Positions 35,377 through 46,087 of a stretch of DNA of 64,000 nt are shown in pieces. Made by a program: the position numbers and the translations under genes. Within the stretch, counting starts at the first letter, position 1; each line of letters begins with the position of its first letter. The notes below the pieces were generated by a model that saw nothing but the letters and a program-made list of their open reading frames with translations, made no database searches and had not been told where the DNA came from. Origin of the DNA: Antedon bifida (Eukaryota > Echinodermata > Crinoidea > Comatulida > Antedonidae); contig OY727096.1 in assembly GCA_963402885.1 (NCBI GenBank), forward strand, positions 868,001-932,000, read 5' to 3'.

Positions 35377-36330
35377 TAATAGGTTTTTTGTGAACAGGAG
35401 GATAAGCTATGTAACTACTACAGTCTCTTTCTACAAGTCTCTGTCACCACAGTTGTCCATATTAGTTAACAGATATGCATTTTCTTGGTAGTAGTATTAT
35501 GTGTATAGATTGTTTAATTCTAATAGTTTTCACGCTGCTGCTCTAGCCCGCTACATCACAAGAGATGACTAATTTATAAGCTGAAAGCAAGCAGCAGTTA
35601 TAGTACTAGAGGCTGACGTTTTTGCTAATTTGTAAACTCAACTATAATTTATAGATCCAGCTGCTGGACCCAAAAAACTATGGGAAAAGAGGGTCTATGA
35701 GGGCTCACGGTTGAACGATTTTGGATTCTCGCCCTTTGATTGGTTGACGCAAATCAACAGACCAAAGAATTTTCTCACTTGGCAAAGAATATATATCACT
35801 CTTTGCTTGAAGTTACGTTGTCTCTAGAGGGTATTCAGTTGCATGCCTTGAGGTCACACACACACAGCACATTAAAGTTCAAAATTGACCATTTTTAAAT
35901 GGGCATAATGTGATTCATAATTAAAGAACTGTCTTTGATTTGTATGTATTTTTGGGATTAAAGGACATCCTTTTAATAATTAATCATAAATATATCTGAA
36001 GAAAGAACAATGATTAATTTTAAAATGTCGAGCAGCGTTTTTTGTAAGAAGTATTTCTTGTTTAAAGTAGATCCAACATTAATGTTGATGTCATTTACAA
36101 GTTTGGTTTGATTTTTTATATTTTTCTACATTCATTAGATAACATCAGATCGCACACGTTACTCCTTTATTATAGATGAGGATGTACATTTGAGTTTCCT
36201 TATTGAACTCCTGTCAGGTCTATACACATATATGACAGCCTTGACTTTGTTTTATTGATTTACTTACTTTAATATTGATGGGCATTGGCGAAGCAATTTT
36301 CTGCATAGAGGGCAGCATAACTAAAATCAT
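35377..36330. other. Right end of FReD array: shared insertion and truncated block
   Basis: About 35531-36060 is the second copy of the insertion seen at 21238, shorter and rearranged. The conserved array block starts at about 36140 and is interrupted by the LINE fragment (36331) and again by the Harbinger element (36699). No FReD exon lies beyond it. Confidence 0.6.
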
Positions 36331-36559
36331 TTCATTTTTCATTTATTTATTCGACCAAAACACAGATACAGAACAGAAACAGAGCACAATGGTCAGGGCC
36401 AACTAAAGCAAAACAATTACTATAACTCAAAGAGTCAGTTGCCTCTTAAAAAACATCGAAATACAAAAAATATTTCACCAAGAAAAACATTTGTACAAAC
36501 TTATAAAAAAGTATCTTAAGACTCGGAATGAGTATAAGGGATCGGTACATAAAAATTGG
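36331..36559 (-). mobile_element. 5'-truncated LINE 3' end with 8-bp target duplication
   Basis: The 229-bp insert is flanked by AAAATCAT at 36323-36330 and 36560-36567. Other array units have the uninterrupted site with a single AAAATCAT. On the minus strand the insert ends in an AATAAATAAATG-type tail, typical of non-LTR retrotransposon 3' ends. There is no coding sequence. The target duplication is perfect, so the insertion is fairly recent. Confidence 0.75.
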
Positions 36560-36832
36560 AAAATCATGATAATCAAGAAGACAACAAATTGTTTGGATAT
36601 TCGGGTCGTTTTCTTATTTATTTATTGATCAACTATTGGTATTGTGGATAATAAATGACCAACACAACTGTTGCATAAAGAAAGACAATGTTGTGTAAAG
36701 GCAGGCATACACAGTCATACATTTGTCTGTCATACACATCATACAATGTATGATCAGACAAAGTCTGATCATACATTGTCACATACACACACATACATTT
36801 GTCTGTCATACATGACTATGCATAGTAACAAA

Positions 36833-39028
36833 ATGGCAGACAATAGTCAACATCTGGCTGCTTGTGGGCTCATAATTTCTTTAATTTTACGAAAACAAAG
36901 AAAACAAAGACGGCGGAAACGCAACGTATGGGTGCGGACATGGATTGCCAGGAGGCAACATTTAGGCGCTTACCATACTTTAGTTAAAGAATTGTGCTTA
37001 GAAAATCAAAACGATTTTAAAAACTTCCTGCGCATGGATAAGGCCACCTTTGATGAGCTTGCAAATTTAGTGGCTCCATTGATAAGCAAGCAAAATACTA
37101 CGATGAGAGAGGCAATTCATCACAAGGAAAGATTAGCTGTTACTCTAAGATTCTTGGCAACCGGTTAGTTATTTTTTTCGTTGAATCACTTTATATAAAT
37201 TAACTAATTGATTACTAGGCCTAGTAAGTACTACTACTTGAGTTCTAGGCCTAGCCTATATAGACTAGTAAAAGTCAATACAATCAATGCCAACATTGCA
37301 CTCAATATTTATTAATCAATTGATTATGATATATATTACATTTGCAATATAATTTATCTTTACCAATACTACTTTAAACTACAATATATTATATTACCAG
37401 TCGATAATCACCAGGGATCATTATAATCTGACATTTTTTTAGATTTTAGTTAATTTTATAGTATATTTATTATGTTTTAAAGTATATTAAAGAATAAATT
37501 TGTACAGTGGAATATTTATTTTCTCAAGCATGAAAATTACTCAAATGTTGCCCACATTGGTACTGGATTGAAACTTTGTCATTAATAAAGGTTGTAAAAC
37601 TGTTTTTCTTATAGGAGATTCATATAAAAGTTTGGAGTATACATACAGAATTCCTGCCCAGACAATTGGTAAAATTGTTCCGGAAACATGCAAGGCTATT
37701 TATGAAGTTTTAGCAGACAAGTATCTTAAGGTGAGATATATATTGATTGATTGATTAAAAATTTATTTAAAAAATGTCCATAGTAAGTGAATCATTTTGA
37801 GCTTCAAACAAAAGACAAATTTATTTTGTGTTTTGTGATTAATTTTAGTTTCGGATCTTTAATCGCTTTCAGTTCATCTACAATGTAATTTGCATAATTT
37901 ATATCTGGATCATCTTTTGCAGCCGGTTTGTTTGTAGCCATATCCAAGCAAGTGATGGCCTTTTCCAGAAGCTTCTGCTCATCAACCTCACTTTTTTTGT
38001 TTAATTTTGATTTTTTAAGGGGTCGCTTTGTAGAGAATGATGTTTCTGCAATATCAATATTTTCTTTATCTTCTGTTGCTGATTCTTCCTCCATGTCCTC
38101 AAGCATACAATCAGCATCTTCAAGTGGTGTCTAAAAAATAGATATTATTATATGAGTTAAAATATTTGATTCATGGCTATAAAGTTTTACTTCATTAATC
38201 TTGCAGGTCCCAAATACAGAAGATGAGTGGCAAAAGATAAGTCATGAGTTTGCGACGCGATGGAATTTTGATAATTGCATTGGGGCTTTGGATGGCAAGC
38301 ATGTTGTAGTATCTGCGCCGAATAATAGTGGTTCTTACTATTTCAACTACAAGAACAGCTTCAGCATTGTTTTACTTGCATTGGTAGATGCAGATTATAA
38401 GTTTTCTTATATTGATGTTGGGTGCAATGGTCGAGTTTCTGATGGGGGTGTGTACAAAAATTCAACGCTTTCAGATGCTTTAGATAAAAATCTGCTGAAT
38501 ATCCCTGAAGCCAGACCTCTCTTTGAAGATGGTATATCTATGCCATATGTTGTGGTTGCAGACGAAGCATTCCCATTAAAGAAGTACCTGATGAAACCCT
38601 ACAGCTCAAGAGGCCTTACTGAAGAAAAGCGGATATTCAATTATCGCTTGAGCAGGGCACGAAGAATTGTGGAGAATGCTTTTGGAATTCTGTGTAATCG
38701 TTTCAGAATCTTTCTCAAGCCAGTTAATCTACAACCAGAATCTGTTGAGAAGATTGTGCTGGCAGCCTGTGCGCTTCACAACCTCCTCAGGGGTCAAAGT
38801 GCTAATAGAAACGTTTATACACCATATGGCTATACAGATGTGGAGGACAGGATAACGCATGAGGTGCATGAAGGGCAATGGCGACAGGAGCCTAAAGCAG
38901 GGGAAATGATACCTTTGGCTCCACAGGGTAGCAACTTTTACAGCAACGATGCCAAAGATGTCAGAGACAGATTCTGCAATTACTTCAACTCAGAGGGTCA
39001 GATACCATGGCAGTGGCAAATGATATAG
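36833..39028 (+). CDS. HARBI1-like DDE nuclease/transposase of the Harbinger element
   Basis: 422 aa from exons 36833-37163, 37615-37730 and 38207-39028 (1,269 nt; introns phase 1 and 0, GT-AG). The N-terminal third is basic (RKQRKQRRRKRN) with a helix-rich DNA-binding-like region. The DDE core shows D178 (IGALDGKHV), D268 (VVADEAFPL) and E305 (VENAFGIL), spaced as in HARBI1/PIF nucleases. The ATG at 36833 (MADNSQ) is preferred; an in-frame ATG at 36812 is also possible, whereas the frame's extension further left leaves the element. It acts in the nucleus to cut and join transposon ends, together with the MADF partner (family knowledge). No stop or frameshift was seen. Confidence 0.9.
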
Positions 39029-40344
39029 ATGCTTTATGTGTGGCGACATTAGGCTATAATTTTAAGATAAACGGATCCTGTTATATATTACTCAATAGCT
39101 TACCTCCATATTACAAATTGTTTTTCTTGAGGACAGGCTATCGTTTAAAAAAACAAGCCTATCCATAAATCTCCACCGACTTTTGTATCTCTCACTGGTC
39201 CCACTACCACTCTTTCTTACCCTCTCTTTCATTCTTTCTCGTCTATATTGGCTTCTTATATTGTTCCATTTTCGTTTAATTAGGTCCACTAAAATTTAAA
39301 AACAATTTATATAATTTTGATGATGTCAAATACTGTAAGTGTAAATAAGTAATGATTTAATATTACTTAAATAACAATGATTTTTTATGATTTCAATACT
39401 TTAAACTGAATATGCAATGAATACATTATTACATTGTATGTAGACTTATTGTTAAATACTGTATGAATTGCATTTAGTAATACAGTACTAGAGTTTTTTT
39501 TTAATATTACAGTATAAATATTTTGGCAAAACATTAGAAGAAAAATAAAGATATTGCCTATACAAATAGTAAAAATACTAGTTTGTTTTGTAAAATTTGT
39601 TTTTTACTTCTCCTATAATTTACTAACTAAGCTAGGCCTAGCCTAGGCCTAGTCTTGGCCTACTAGCCTACTACTAGTAGTAGGCCTTTTCTACCTTTAA
39701 CTAGGCCCTAGTAGAGGCCTAGCTAGACCATATATTATTAAATACTATTATTATGATGATTTATGGATGACATGATATTTAAATTATAGCCTAATAGGCC
39801 TAGCTAGCCTAGGCCTAAGGCTAGTTTAGTTGTAGGCTAGGCCTATAGCCTAGATAGGCCTCCTAGGCCTAGTAAACATTTAAAAAAAAGATCTAGGCCT
39901 AGGCCTAGCCTAGGCCTAGGGCCTAGCCTAGGCCTAATTTGAACCACCATGGTCTAGGCTAGGCCTACTGATTTTTATAAAAATAATATTGGCTGAATTG
40001 GGTAAGGACAATAAGCATTTTGGCCAAGGCTAGGATAGCCTTACACTTAGGTTTCGTTTGCTTTTAAGTGGACTGAAGCACTTCTGACAGGCTTTTAAAT
40101 TGAGTTCTAGCCTATATGCCCTAGGCTAGGCCTAGGCCTAGCCTAGTAGGCCTATAGTATAGCCTAGCCTAGGCCTAGCTTTAATCATACCTTCTGATTC
40201 CAACCGTTCAGCAATTTTACTGTAGGTTGCCGTCTTGAGAGTTTTATTGTGATAATCATGGGATTTAACATCCCATAAACATGGATTCTCTTCAAAGAGA
40301 TCAATTAAATTGTCAGTGTCAATAAAATCCTCGCGCTCAACCAT
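37804..40344 (-). CDS. MADF/BESS DNA-binding protein of the Harbinger element
   Basis: 221 aa from exons 40191-40344, 39104-39288 and 37804-38130 on the minus strand (666 nt including stop; phases 1 and 0). The MADF domain covers about residues 13-98: LIDLFEENPCLWD, YSKIAERL, then after the splice WNNIRSQYRRE and YKSRWRFMDRLVFL. A Lys/Ser-rich acidic linker follows, and a BESS-like motif (VDELKAIKDPKLKL) lies near the C terminus. In Harbinger elements the Myb/MADF partner imports the nuclease and binds subterminal DNA (family knowledge). Its last exon lies inside intron 2 of the nuclease gene and its intron 2 contains the nuclease's last exon, so the two genes interlock on opposite strands. 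Confidence 0.85.
39620..40180. repeat. TAGGCCTA-rich tract in MADF intron 1
   Basis: Dense palindromic TAGGCCTA/CCTAGGCC words, locally pure for 30-40 bases, fill most of intron 1 of the MADF gene. The same words occur sparsely outside the element (about 37210-37260, 44285, 44470, 45520, 58530, 59545, 59640). Confidence 0.85.
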
Positions 40345-41111
40345 CTTGATCTTGCAAAAATAAAATAATAGTCTGTCAAAATCTCTGTGCTCTGATTGGT
40401 CAATAGTTAAAATTGTCTTCAGACATTCATAATACATGTATTATGAGTAGAGCATTGTTCTACTCTCATCAGACACTGACAGACACATAAAATGGCAATC
40501 AGACAAAGTCTGATTTAGGCATACACGATCAGATTTTGTCTGATCATACATTGTATGATGTGTATGACAGACAAATGTATGACTGTGTATGCCTGCCTTA
40601 AGGTTTAATTGCTCCAAGATCATTGATCAAATGGCAGACATATACAGTAGAAGGATTTACAAATACAAATAAACATAAATCAAGACAAATTTAAAACCAT
40701 TTTTAGCAAAACTTTATTATAAGTGAAAATATATAATCAGTGTAATTACAAAAATATTTACAAATTTTCAATTATACAAATGACGAATTTTAAACAATTT
40801 ATTACAAAAATGTACAACTATTTGATGATACCAACCTAACTGCTTCAGAATGACCACAAACAGGTCATGGTATACTTATTTATTATTTAAATTATATAAA
40901 AGATCAGGTTTGCTTGACCATACCGTTTTCATTATGCACCATTCTACTACGAGCCTATCACATAAAAAATTCTTTTGCGTGTGGCAGCTGCACATGAATG
41001 ATCGAGTAGCGTGGCATGAAAACAAAAGGTTGTCGTTAGTGGTATGACAAGTATCTAAGCTTAACTTTCTATAAAATGACAATATCGTGGTACAGGTTGC
41101 CAGCAACCTTA

Positions 41112-41243
41112 GGCTTGGTTCGCACTAGAGATGCAACGCAAGTGATTTGACCAATCATAAGCAATTATTCAAACTGTAACTTGTCATTGGTCAACTTGCT
41201 GGAGTTGTTTACGTCATTGCATTGTGTCTCTAGTAGGAGCCAT
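41112..41243. mobile_element. Short palindromic MITE-like element
   Basis: Imperfect inverted repeats run through the whole ~130 bp, with ends reading GGTTCGCACTAGAGA and, inverted, GGCTCCTACTAGAGA. There is no coding capacity. Family unknown. Confidence 0.55.
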
Positions 41244-41272
41244 GATTAACAAGCTTTAAGGGAATCAGTTAC

Positions 41273-41376
41273 TGTTACTAGTTGATACTGTTACCAGTTA
41301 ATACAGTTACCAGTTAATACTGTTACCAGTTAATACTGTTACCAGTTAATACTGTTACCAGTTAATACCGTTACTA
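41273..41376. repeat. 16-bp tandem repeat, about 6.5 copies
   Basis: The unit GTTACCAGTTAATACT is repeated with one or two changes in the outer copies. Confidence 0.95.
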
Positions 41377-41705
41377 TTTTAAAATACTTTGGATGAAAAT
41401 CACTTACTGTACATAGTCATAATCTTAGTACACTGTACTGTACATCAGTATCAATATATAACATTTCAGTTTGGATTAAAAATGGCTTAATTATATTAAG
41501 CACAATCATTGATTGAAACATCAAACTATTCAATCATCAAATTACTATTTAAATGTTCAATTCAAAAATTTATGAAATGAATAGTTTGCACAAATTGAGC
41601 AATTAAAATTTTGTGTCATAAAATACATTTCACAATTTAACATGTAATAAACACCAAACAGTTTGATAAATTGTATGTAACTATTACTACGCAAATTAAA
41701 AAAGC

Positions 41706-44256
41706 TCAGAGACGGCGTAGATTGTTTTTGCTATTCTTACTTCCGACACCGCTACCTTTCTTGATTGTCCGCTTCGGACTAACTTTACATTTTCCGCTAT
41801 GGAAGTTGATTTGGCAAGAGACGCAGAAGTCAAACATACATGAACGCCGTTTACAATTGCCTCGTTGTCTATTCATACTCAGTTTAGCTGGGGAGCAGCA
41901 CCGTGGACATTTTAATAATACTTCATCAGACAGCAACCCAGAAGCGGCCTAAAGAAAAAATAAACACATTTCTTTAAATATTCTACTTATACCAACTGTT
42001 TAAATCTAACGATATATTTCCATGCGAGGGTTAAAACTTAAATGGTGGGTAAAACACAGTACTTATTCTTTCTAAAACAATAACATTTTCTTCTATAATA
42101 TTAACAGTAACGATTGTCTTAAGAAAAGGTGCCCAATGTAAGCAAAACTTTTATTATGGGATCAAAGAAACTAATACTCTGTATATAAGATAGATACTGT
42201 AAGACCAGAGCAGTATTGAAATATTAAATATTTACACGATGGTGCATTAATTGATAAAACAAAGGCGAGGCAAGCCATTATGATTCAGTATTTCAAAATT
42301 TATTTGTTGGAGTATTATATCATACTTAAAGTAGCGCAATTTATAGTCAGTTAAGTCTTTGGCTTATGATGATTTCCAGAAAAATGAGCTTTGCATATTG
42401 CCTAATGAAGTTGGTTACATACCTTTGTGAACATGTTATGCTTGGACGATGACCGACAGGACGATGACTGACTGGACGATGGTGTTTTAAGAGGTGAGTG
42501 ATACTCTTGAACTGTTTTTAATGGTATGTTCATTGAAGTTGTTAATTTTGTATTTCTCCTGTAATTTTCCTAAAAGAAAAAAATTGAATTCATATTAAAA
42601 TTGGTAAAACATAATTGCGTTTAAATTCAGAAAGACCAAAAGATGATGTGAATCGTTAAGTAATGTATAAGTTTTTTTACGTACCTTATTTCTTTGAGAG
42701 ATTACCGATTGTTTCATAATATCTTGAATTAACTTGGAATCTTCACTGAATTCTTTCCATGAACTACAAACACACGAAAAACTGAAAACAGAAAACAAAT
42801 TATCAACGAGTGTTAATTATTTATTGACCTGGTAGGGTCAACAAAGTGTGTTGATTACTAGATGCTGCATTATGGGAGATCTTCATACTGGCTTGATGAT
42901 GTTGGGTCGTTGAAAAGCTTTTAGCTTATGGGACCCATCACATTCTCCTGCTGGCCGACGTAATAGAAAATTGTGTATCGTTAAAGATGTATTGTCCCTC
43001 AAAAATTAAGATTAATTAAATCAGACTTTGAATATGTTATTTTGTAGTTTTAATCAAGTTAATCACTTCAATAGAAAAACAAATGAAAAAAATCAGGTTT
43101 TCACTTATAAAATGACAAAATAAATGGTAAAATTCAACCAAAAATCCATTGGCTGGCAGCCAATTTGACCATTTTTTGCTTTAAATTACATTTTTTCAGG
43201 TAAATACATTTTTTTTTCGATCCAATTTTTTGTCAAAGTGGTTAACTATTATGTTACATTAAAATGGAATATTCAAAATTTTTTTTAAATTATTTTTTCA
43301 GGGGGACAATACATCTTTAAGTAATGTATTTGAACAAATGGTTGTTGGGAAAAGAATGAAATTATAAATGAGTAAAAACAAATTTGCAAGGAATGTTGGT
43401 CAAATGTCAAATATATAAACAGTAAAATAAAAAATAAAAAGAACTTAAAATTAAGATATTTCTAGAAAATGTTAACTGTATTTTGTTTTTATTTGAGAAA
43501 TAAATTTATTGATTGATTGATTAAATTCATAATAATATTTTTGTTTCATTTAAATTCAAGCTATACTGGTGTTTACCTTTGAATATCCTCAGAGCTTAGG
43601 TAAGACACGATTTGGTCAACTATATTAGGTTCCACATTTAACAATTCTGATATAACGTCCAAATGTCTTAACCCCATTTTCTTGCCAATTAAAAAAGTAC
43701 TGTCTAGTGAAGAAGAAATATATCCGCTATCAACTAGAAATTTGTCCAGCGAACTCTGATCAAACGAAGATAAACGTTTGACAAGCGATAATGGTGGTTC
43801 TTGCGTTTGATCAAGTCCGTCATCACTTGATTTTATTTCTTTTTTATAGTTTTCTAGACGGGATTCATCATTATTTTCTGGTTCATTAAATAGATTTTTG
43901 GCAAGGTCTTTTATGTTGATTTCTGAGTTGATAAGTCCATCAATATTGATTTCTTTTGACTGTATAGGGGTCAACCAGTCATCTGACATCCAAGGTTTTG
44001 AGTCCGTCTCCTGAAGTAACGAGTTCACGGAATGATGGTGGAATGCCCACGGTGTACTCGTTAAAATTGGTGATTCGCCGTGCATTTGCTTCGTGCATTC
44101 AAAATGAAATGGTGACGTTAATCCTAAAATGTTTGAGTTTTGTCTTTCTGGTGTAGATGTCCGACTTAGCGGCCATGTTTGAGAGCGTTTTGACATGTTT
44201 CTGACTGAAGATTGCTTTCGTGATCGCTTCGTACAAGAAGCAAATGCCTCTGCCAT
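41706..44256 (-). CDS. FBXO5: Emi1/FBXO5-like F-box inhibitor of APC/C
   Basis: 388 aa from exons 43577-44256, 42685-42781, 42423-42569 and 41706-41948 (1,167 nt; phases 2, 0, 0). The protein blocks the anaphase-promoting complex and so holds cyclins and geminin through S/G2 or meiosis (family knowledge). Seen here: a phospho-degron DSGYIS at residues 176-181; an F-box-like segment at about 195-245 (VDQIVSYLSSEDIQ, then CVCSSWKEF across the splice); a Ser-rich linker; a C-terminal zinc-binding region at about 322-362 (CPRC, C340, C345, FDFCVSC, H358, C362); and the final Arg-Leu (residues 387-388), the tail by which Emi proteins compete at the APC/C. It is somewhat shorter than vertebrate Emi1. 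Invertebrates usually have one Emi gene, so FBXO5 versus FBXO43 cannot be decided. An acceptor at 44292-44293 suggests a 5' UTR exon upstream. Confidence 0.88.
42981..43320. mobile_element. 340-bp MITE bounded by TTAA
   Basis: The ends TTAAAGATGTATTGTCCC and its exact inverse at 43303-43320 form 18-bp terminal repeats. TTAA at both borders matches a piggyBac-type target duplication. There is no coding capacity. It lies in intron 1 of the FBXO5-like gene. A half copy appears at about 21870-22002. Confidence 0.8.
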
Positions 44257-46087
44257 ATTGGTGCACTTTATTGAATTATTATATAGGCCTACTGAAAAAG
44301 AAAAAAAAAATTAATACTAAAATAAAATACCAACAATATATTATTTGTTGTACACTATGCTGTATGGATAGTGAAATATTATCTTGTACAGGTCTAGGCC
44401 CCGGCTAGAGTAGGCAAAACAAAAATTATTTAAAAAAATGTTCTTACACAGCACCAGCTCCACTAAAGTAGCTAGGCCTAATTACTAAACAAAAAGAGTA
44501 GGCCTAAGTGATACCTTATAATTACTTGATTTATAAATATATTAACAACTAATTTTCAGAATTAGAGACCAAATATTATTTGCTTGGCAAGGCTAAAAAT
44601 TGGCGCCGCAACACGACCCCTTCCGCCCGGTTATATCGATTGGATCGATCAGTACACAAACTGATCAGAACAACAGAGAGGGCCTTCCACAAACTGGCAT
44701 TTTTGTTCCAGCAATACTAAAATAAAAATGCCTGAGAAATTGTTAAAAAATGAGATAATATATTAAATTAATTATATAGTGTACCTTAAAAATTATATTA
44801 TATAAATATAGTCGTAGTGGTTCTTATAATATAGCGAATAGTTAAACAAAACATGTGTTACTAACGTATCTGTCCGTCGTGTAAAACACCACAACCTTCC
44901 CTCTTGGCGCTCAGTTTTCTTTGATTTGAAAGTCGATTATTGATTTCAAGTTTCGCGGACTCCCAATCATAATCTTCATAGTCCAGCCGTTTAATGGTTA
45001 ATCTTGAAATACAGCTTAAATTGTTTTAAGTATTTTTACACTTTTAGTATTGAGTAAAATATTTTAAATTAATTATTTTTATAATGGTATGTTATTACCA
45101 AAAATAGTGATCTTTTTTACCTTATTTATTGAAAAACATTGAAATATTCAATAGTTACAATTTAGGTAAAGTCTGGAACTGACAACTAGGTTTGCCCAAT
45201 CGTCGTCAAGAATTTCTATAAGAAATCAATCGACCGTGCGCGTGTGTGCGAGGCCTACAGATTAGGATTGGACGGTAATTTTATTGAAATTTCAGTTATT
45301 TTACCAAAAATGATGAAGTACCATGTAAACTAAGGAAATTATAATGTTCTGGCGCAAATATTTATAGCTTATTATGATTATTTAAAGTGTTTGGTAGCGT
45401 CCTGAGGCCTATGTTAGTTAGGCCACACATACCACTGGACGCAGCACAGCAAAACAGGCAACACATGGTGCTCCAGCTCCACATGAAAAGGGCATAGCAT
45501 AGCTAGTCTCCCTAAACTGGGCCTAGGCCTAGACCCACAATTTAATTGAATAGCATTCTTGTCGTCTGAACTATTGCAATGGAATTATCTTATGTAACAT
45601 TAAGATTAATATGATTTGTTTTGTTTTTTTTTAAAATAAAAAATGATTTAATTACTGAATTTAAAAAAAAAAAAAAATTCTGCCAACATTGTTGAAAGTT
45701 ATGCAGTCCAGTGGTGTAAAGCAAGGGGAAGGCATTGCTCATGCTCTAGGTGGGCTGGGTCGTCATAGCCATATTTATGCCACTGGTGTTAATGAGTATG
45801 TATACGGTCTTTTAAACACAACTGGCCCCCGTTCGATATCTGACACAATATCCTATTGTAATTGCTATGTGTTGATAAGATCAGGACCCTTCCTTGTACT
45901 TGAAACAAAAGAATATCAGTCTGACTAGGGCAAAATGATGGTCTGGGAATTAACCCACAACCACATTCAATCTGATATTTACTCTAAATATTTCTATAAA
46001 TCAATTATTTTGATTAAAAAAGATACTTGTCATTAAGAAATTGACCTTTTTCAGGGAACACTTAATTGCAACACCAGTGGTAACACC
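44257..46087. other. Divergent FBXO5-POLR2K upstream region
   Basis: The stretch between the two start codons holds the likely 5' UTR exons of both genes. For POLR2K an acceptor at 46053-46054 precedes the start-codon exon; the leader itself is not placed. E2F-like words occur at 44599-44606 and 44903-44910. A 79-codon open frame at 45689-45928 has no recognisable similarity and is not called. Poly(A) runs and TAGGCC words are scattered. Confidence 0.5.
44599..44606. promoter_or_regulatory. E2F-like site upstream of FBXO5
   Basis: ATTGGCGC differs by one base from the E2F consensus TTTSGCGC and sits about 340 bp upstream of the FBXO5 start codon. Vertebrate Emi1 is a known E2F target. A second similar word, CTTGGCGC, lies at 44903-44910. 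Confidence 0.35.

Larger units (their letters stand above)
36699..40598 (+). mobile_element. Complete PIF/Harbinger DNA transposon
   Basis: A 3,900-bp element with perfect 64-bp terminal inverted repeats (36699-36762 and 40535-40598) beginning AGGCAGGCATACACAG. It is flanked by the 3-bp target duplication TAA at 36696-36698 and 40599-40601. The uninterrupted site is visible in sister array units (about 31866), which fixes the ends. It carries the two genes expected of the superfamily, a HARBI1-like nuclease (plus) and a MADF/BESS protein (minus), both with open frames across inferred splices. Next to the left TIR a 17-bp palindrome (ACAATGTATGATCAGAC, loop AAA, 36743-36779) can form a strong hairpin. 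It looks whole and possibly still active. Confidence 0.93.
40602..41705. other. Array right flank and FBXO5 3' side
   Basis: About 40602-40635 is the last recognisable array sequence. From there to 41100 I see AT-rich DNA without a gene. About 41112-41243 is a palindromic MITE-like segment whose ends (GGTTCGCACTAGAGA and TCTCTAGTAGGAGCC) are inverted copies. About 41273-41376 is a 16-bp tandem repeat. 41377-41705 is probably the 3' UTR of the FBXO5-like gene. Confidence 0.6.

Noticed and set aside
36671-36832. Upstream extension of the HARBI1 frame
   Set aside because: It begins outside the transposon and runs through the TIR palindromes; the ATG at 36833 or 36812 is more likely.
45689-45928. 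79-codon open frame between FBXO5 and POLR2K
   Set aside because: No splice context, no recognisable domain, and it lies next to transposon-like CAGTGGTGTAA sequence.
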